Of a stretch of DNA of 64,000 bases, positions 60,725 to 64,000 are shown piece after piece (within the stretch, counting starts at the first letter, position 1; every line of letters begins with the position of its first letter). The notes beneath the pieces were generated by a model. It did not search any database, was not told the DNA's origin, and saw nothing but the letters and a program-made list of their open reading frames with translations. This stretch comes from Symbiodinium natans (Eukaryota > Sar > Dinophyceae > Suessiales > Symbiodiniaceae). The translations under genes and the position numbers were made by a program. Location of the stretch: contig CAJNDS010002216.1 in the NCBI GenBank assembly GCA_905221605.1, forward strand, positions 366,001 through 430,000. Direction: 5' to 3'.

Positions 60725-60960
60725 GTTTAGGGTTTAGAGGGTTTAGAGGGTTTAGAGGGTTTAGAGGGTCTAGAGGGTTTAGAGGGTTTAGAGGGTTTGG
60801 AGGGTTTAGACGGTTTAGAAGGCTTAAAGGCTTTTAGAGGGTTTAGAGGGTTTAGCGTTAGGGTTTAGGGGGTTTAGAGGGCTTAGAGGGTTTAGGGGTT
60901 TAGGGAGTTTAGGGGGTTTAGGGGGTTTAGAGGGGTTGAAGGTTTAGGATTGAGATTTTA
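60725..60960. repeat. GGGTTTAGA 9-mer array
   Basis: About 15 copies of the nonamer GGGTTTAGA with substitutions, adjoining TTTAGGG units. 60960-61380 is unique or degraded with a 76-codon plus frame not accepted. Confidence 0.9.
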
Positions 60961-61377
60961 GATGGTTTTCGGGTTTAGATTCCCATCCAAGATGGGTTAT
61001 GGTTAGGTAGACAAATGAGCTTAGCTGGGCTTGGCATTCAGACGGGTTTGGGGTATAGGGTTTAGGGGGGAACACAATAGCCTTTGGTGTTGTAAGTGTA
61101 GGATTCCGGGCGGCTTAGGGTTCAGGGTTGAGGTTTCAGTGGTGTCGGGAGTAAGTATCAGGGTTTCTGTGTTGGAGATATGGTATGGTATGCTGGGATT
61201 CCCGGGCTTTGTGGAAACTTCAATGAGGGCTTTAGGGTTGGGGCTTAAGGCACGAGAGTGAATGGCCTTGCTGGGAGGCTTGACAAATGGGGCTAAACCC
61301 TAAGCCCCCAAAGCCTCAATCCATTCATGGCTCCCCCAGAGAGCCCCAGACCCCTTCATGAAGGGTGTAGGAGATAG

Positions 61378-61540
61378 GGTTTAGGGTTTAGGGTTTAGGG
61401 TTTAGGGTTTCGGGTTTCGGGTTTAGGGTTTGGGGTTTGGGGTTTGGGGTTTGGGGTTTAGGGTTTGGGGTTTGGGGTTTGGGGTTTAGGGTTTGGGGTT
61501 TGGGGTTTGGTTTGGGGTTTGGGGTTTAGGGTTTAGACCC
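61378..61540. repeat. TTTAGGG / TTTGGGG array
   Basis: Mixed heptamers, then a C13 run at 61538. Confidence 0.95.
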
Positions 61541-61549
61541 CCCCCCCCC

Positions 61550-61591
61550 CTCCGCTGACTCAAGGCCTGCGCACGACCATCCCTGTAGATC
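61550..61591 (-). CDS. Candidate exon, frame ambiguous
   Basis: Preceded by a strong acceptor (TGTCTTCCTCCCGACAG|G). Frames IYRDGRAQALSQRR and DLQGWSCAGLESAEG are open. The 3' end is unresolved. Confidence 0.4.
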
Positions 61592-61752
61592 CTGTCGGGA
61601 GGAAGACACAAGACTTATAAACCCTAAATCCTAAATCCCTGCTGCAACCTTAAAACCCTAAAACTCTAAATCCTAAAACCCTGCAACCCCAAAAACCCCA
61701 AACCCGAAGACCCCAGACCCTACACCTCAAGCTCGAAACTCAAAGACCGTAA

Positions 61753-61986
61753 GTCTTAGGGTACATTCATGGTCCCCTAGTATGGGCCCTTAAACGGGGA
61801 CACCTTATATACCCCTTGCCCCCCAACCCACACGGAGGCCCACGACCCTGGCATTGGGCAGCACATTGGCTCGACAATGAGGGATCTGCGGAATCGGTGA
61901 GCCTCGTCTTCACACGCGGCGCGCAGGCCCCGGCCGAGGCGGGTCGCGTAGCGTTAAATTAAGGGCCCATGTCACTTCCCTTAGAC
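61753..61986. mobile_element. MITE family B copy split by exon-like sequence
   Basis: Left arm AGTCTTAGGGTACATTCATG and right arm ending GGGCCCATGTCACTTCCCTTAGAC match family B. Between them lie about 80 bases more than in other copies, GC-rich and including the exon candidate 61828-61885. Confidence 0.7.
61828..61885 (-). CDS. Candidate exon inside a MITE
   Basis: 19 codons plus one base, IPHCRANVLPNARVVGLRV. Acceptor TTCCGCAG|, donor |GTTGGG. Phase 0 start fits the upstream exon 63610-63678. The GC-rich flank further upstream is also open. Confidence 0.45.
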
Positions 61987-62289
61987 TAGAACCTGAAACC
62001 CTGAAACCCTCAAAAACCTGAAACCTTAAAACCGTGAAAACCTCAAAACCTAACACCCTAATCGCCCTATGAGCCCTAAAGAACCCTGCAAACGAAACCC
62101 TAAAAATCTGGAAACCCTAAAAACCCTAGGTTGTTCGGGATTTATGGTTTATCCACCGGAGGGTTTAGGGGAAAGGCTTTTTGGGTTTGAGGGTTTGAGG
62201 GGGAGGGCTTGGGGGATTTTGGGCTTGAGGAGCTTTAAAGTTTTAGGGTCTTTTCGGGGCTTCGGGGGTTTTCAGGGTTTGGGGATTGT

Positions 62290-62871
62290 ATGGTTTGGGG
62301 TTTTAGGGGCTGTAGGAAGCTTAGGGGCTTTGAGCGTTTAGGGAAGCCGACTGTATGGGTAGTTAGGGCTGGGGCCCCTAACGAGATTATGTTGTGCCAC
62401 ATCTTGCAAGCCCTCCGGTCCTCGTGCCAAGCTGCCACAAGGCTCCGCATCAGAGCAATAGAAGCACTCTGTGGACATGTTGCGGCCGAATTCCTTCGGA
62501 AGTCCGGCGCCCAACTGTCAAGACAAACAATTGGCATGAACACCAATTCGGAAACCTCTGCATGTCTCGGAAAAGATCGGCCGGCGAAACTAGGCATCCT
62601 ACACGGAGTGCAGCTTTCCCTCTAAGTGATAAGGCCTGATTACATTTCAAGACATGCCGTACGACGGCCTCCAACGCGATCTGAAACAGCCGGCGCCCTA
62701 ATTGCAAGATCATACGTTCTTGTCAGTGATGTGCTCACGCACTTCCTCGAGGTCTTCAGAGCACACAGAGCCGCCGCTGAAACTACTTCTCAAGCAGGAT
62801 GGCCTCACGCCGTCCTCCGGACAGCCGTCGGCGCATCCCATGCCCGAGATCAGAGCTGCAGTGAGAGATAG
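62290..62871 (+). pseudogene. Plus-strand frame with one internal stop, unknown
   Basis: From about 62353 the frame reads GAPNEIMLCHILQALRSSCQ and onward, meets TAA at 62623, and continues in the same frame (ISRHAVRRPPTRSETAGALI) to TGA at 62869. Free of telomere-like repeats from 62360. Either a decayed gene, two exons read through an intron, or chance; the minus strand also has a long frame over part of it. Not recognised. Confidence 0.35.
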
Positions 62872-63159
62872 GGAAAGCCCCCCCCCTGGGATCACTAAAA
62901 CTTACCCCAACTCAGTTGCTGAGTTCATAGGCCCCCGAAAAGTGCACACTTTCAGGTCTAGAGGGGATTATAGTATCCCAAAAAGTGCACAGTGTACTCA
63001 TAAAAGCTGGAAAAATCCTAAACTGCACACCTGAGATGGGGGGGGACCCTACACTGGATTTGCATATGAATGGCTTCATTCCTTCTTTCCAAGTTGAAGC
63101 TTGTAGTAGACGCCCTGGCACCAGGGGGTCAAGGTTGCTGTGTAGGCGTGTGAGGGTTG

Positions 63160-63320
63160 AGGGCTTAGGGCTTAGGGTTTAGGGTTTAGGGTTTAGGGTT
63201 TAGGGTTTAGGGTTTAGGGTTTAGGGTTTAGGCTTTGGGGTTTGGGGTTTAAGGTTTAGGGTTTAGGGTTTAGGGTTGAGGGTTGAGGGTTTAGGGTTTA
63301 GGGGCCTCACATCCTGATCC
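63160..63320. repeat. TTTAGGG array
   Basis: About 9 clean units, then GGGTTGA and other variants. 62880-63160 is unique with no supported gene. Confidence 0.9.
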
Positions 63321-63609
63321 TCAAAATATTTCAGAATAGAAAGGCCTGGGCCCTACACCCCTCCTAAACCCTACACCCAAAGCCACAGCAACAAAAACCT
63401 GAACCCGAATTCAAGGCTTCGACGTCAGCTTCCCAGACCCTGAAACCCTCCCAAGCAAAACATGTGGGGCGTTTAGGCAGAGATGTTGGGTTTAGGGTTT
63501 GGGGTTTAGGGCTTGGGAGCCTTAAGTCCCCCCTAAACCCTAAACCCTAAACCCTAAACCCTAAGACCTAAACCCTAAACCTTAAACCCTAAATACTCTC
63601 TTTCGCTAC

Positions 63610-63678
63610 CGTTTTGGGGCTACGAGGGATCTCCACCTTCGCCTGCATCAGCTCGGAGTGGGTTCCTGTCTCAGCGAC
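63610..63678 (-). CDS. Candidate exon, unknown protein
   Basis: Exactly 23 codons in phase 0, including VAETGTHSELMQAKVEIPRS. Acceptor CTTTTTTGGGAG|G, donor |GTAGCG. In phase with 63888-63950. Confidence 0.65.
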
Positions 63679-63887
63679 CTCCCAAAAAAGAAGCGGGGAT
63701 TTCAGCGCGCCGTGATGAGGGCTTTTCGGGTCTGCACCCTAAACCCTTAAACCCCTACAAGGTCAGGCCCTAAACCCCTAAAAGTTTAGGCCCTAAACCC
63801 CTAAACCCTAAACCCCTAACCCGAACCCTAACCCCTAAACCCTAAACCCTAAACCCTAAACCCCTTCTTCCGGGAGAATCAGGGTAC

Positions 63888-63950
63888 CGTTGCGGTGGCA
63901 TGGGCCAAGCAAAAGCCAGTGGCGAGGCTGCGCTTCGAAAGGTTGAACTT
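63888..63950 (-). CDS. Candidate exon, unknown protein
   Basis: Exactly 21 codons in phase 0, including KFNLSKRSLATGFCLAHATA. Acceptor CCCTTAG|, donor |GTACCC. Reads on into 63610-63678 across a CCCTAAA-containing intron. Not recognised. Confidence 0.65.
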
Positions 63951-64000
63951 CTAAGGGCTTCTTAGGGGTTAGGGTTTAGGGTTTGGGGTTTGGGGTTTAG

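Overview
The window looks like nuclear DNA of a dinoflagellate; this is an inference. TTTAGGG telomere-type repeats and derivatives are scattered throughout in both orientations. Genes are split into very short exons. Many introns can only be joined in frame with GC or GA donors as well as GT, and most acceptors read AG|G; such splice sites are reported for Symbiodiniaceae and relatives. Two intact-looking reading frames encode LSNxLWAxAxL repeat proteins of the OPR/HPR type common in plastid-bearing protists, with leaders resembling signal peptides of complex plastids. No bacterial operon features, rRNA, tRNA or CRISPR were recognised.

Most of the sequence between repeat arrays is not random filler. 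GC-rich islands of about 35-350 bases are open in one frame, bounded by AG upstream and GT/GC/GA downstream, and often keep phase from island to island. I read them as exons, with introns made largely of telomere-like heptamers, their 7-10-mer variants and small inverted-repeat (MITE-like) elements. The clearest case is a minus-strand exostosin-family (GT47) glycosyltransferase: 14 exons from 48806 down to 41062 join in frame and carry the family motifs in order for most of their length.

Layout: 1-717 microsatellites; 718-30137 minus-strand exons of one or more unrecognised genes (including a P-loop-like exon and a possible 2-oxoglutarate-oxygenase-like exon), ending in a terminal exon at 29980-30137; 31474-33345 OPR-like gene A (minus, single frame, tail frameshifted); 34876-38299 a plus-strand spliced gene with a terminal exon; 39633-49602 the exostosin gene and adjoining minus-strand exons; 46037-47838 OPR-like gene B, lying inside an exostosin intron on the same strand; 50631-58823 and 60155-63950 further minus-strand exons. 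Main non-coding landmarks are a 21-bp satellite with an internal inversion (10376-11195), C-rich tracts (23640-24760), several MITE families and a 53-bp palindrome (58063).

Limits: all splice models were made by eye. Short islands are often open in more than one frame or strand, so single exons are tentative; runs of phase-compatible exons and the exostosin homology are the strong evidence. Exons are listed one by one, because gene boundaries outside the exostosin gene could not be fixed.
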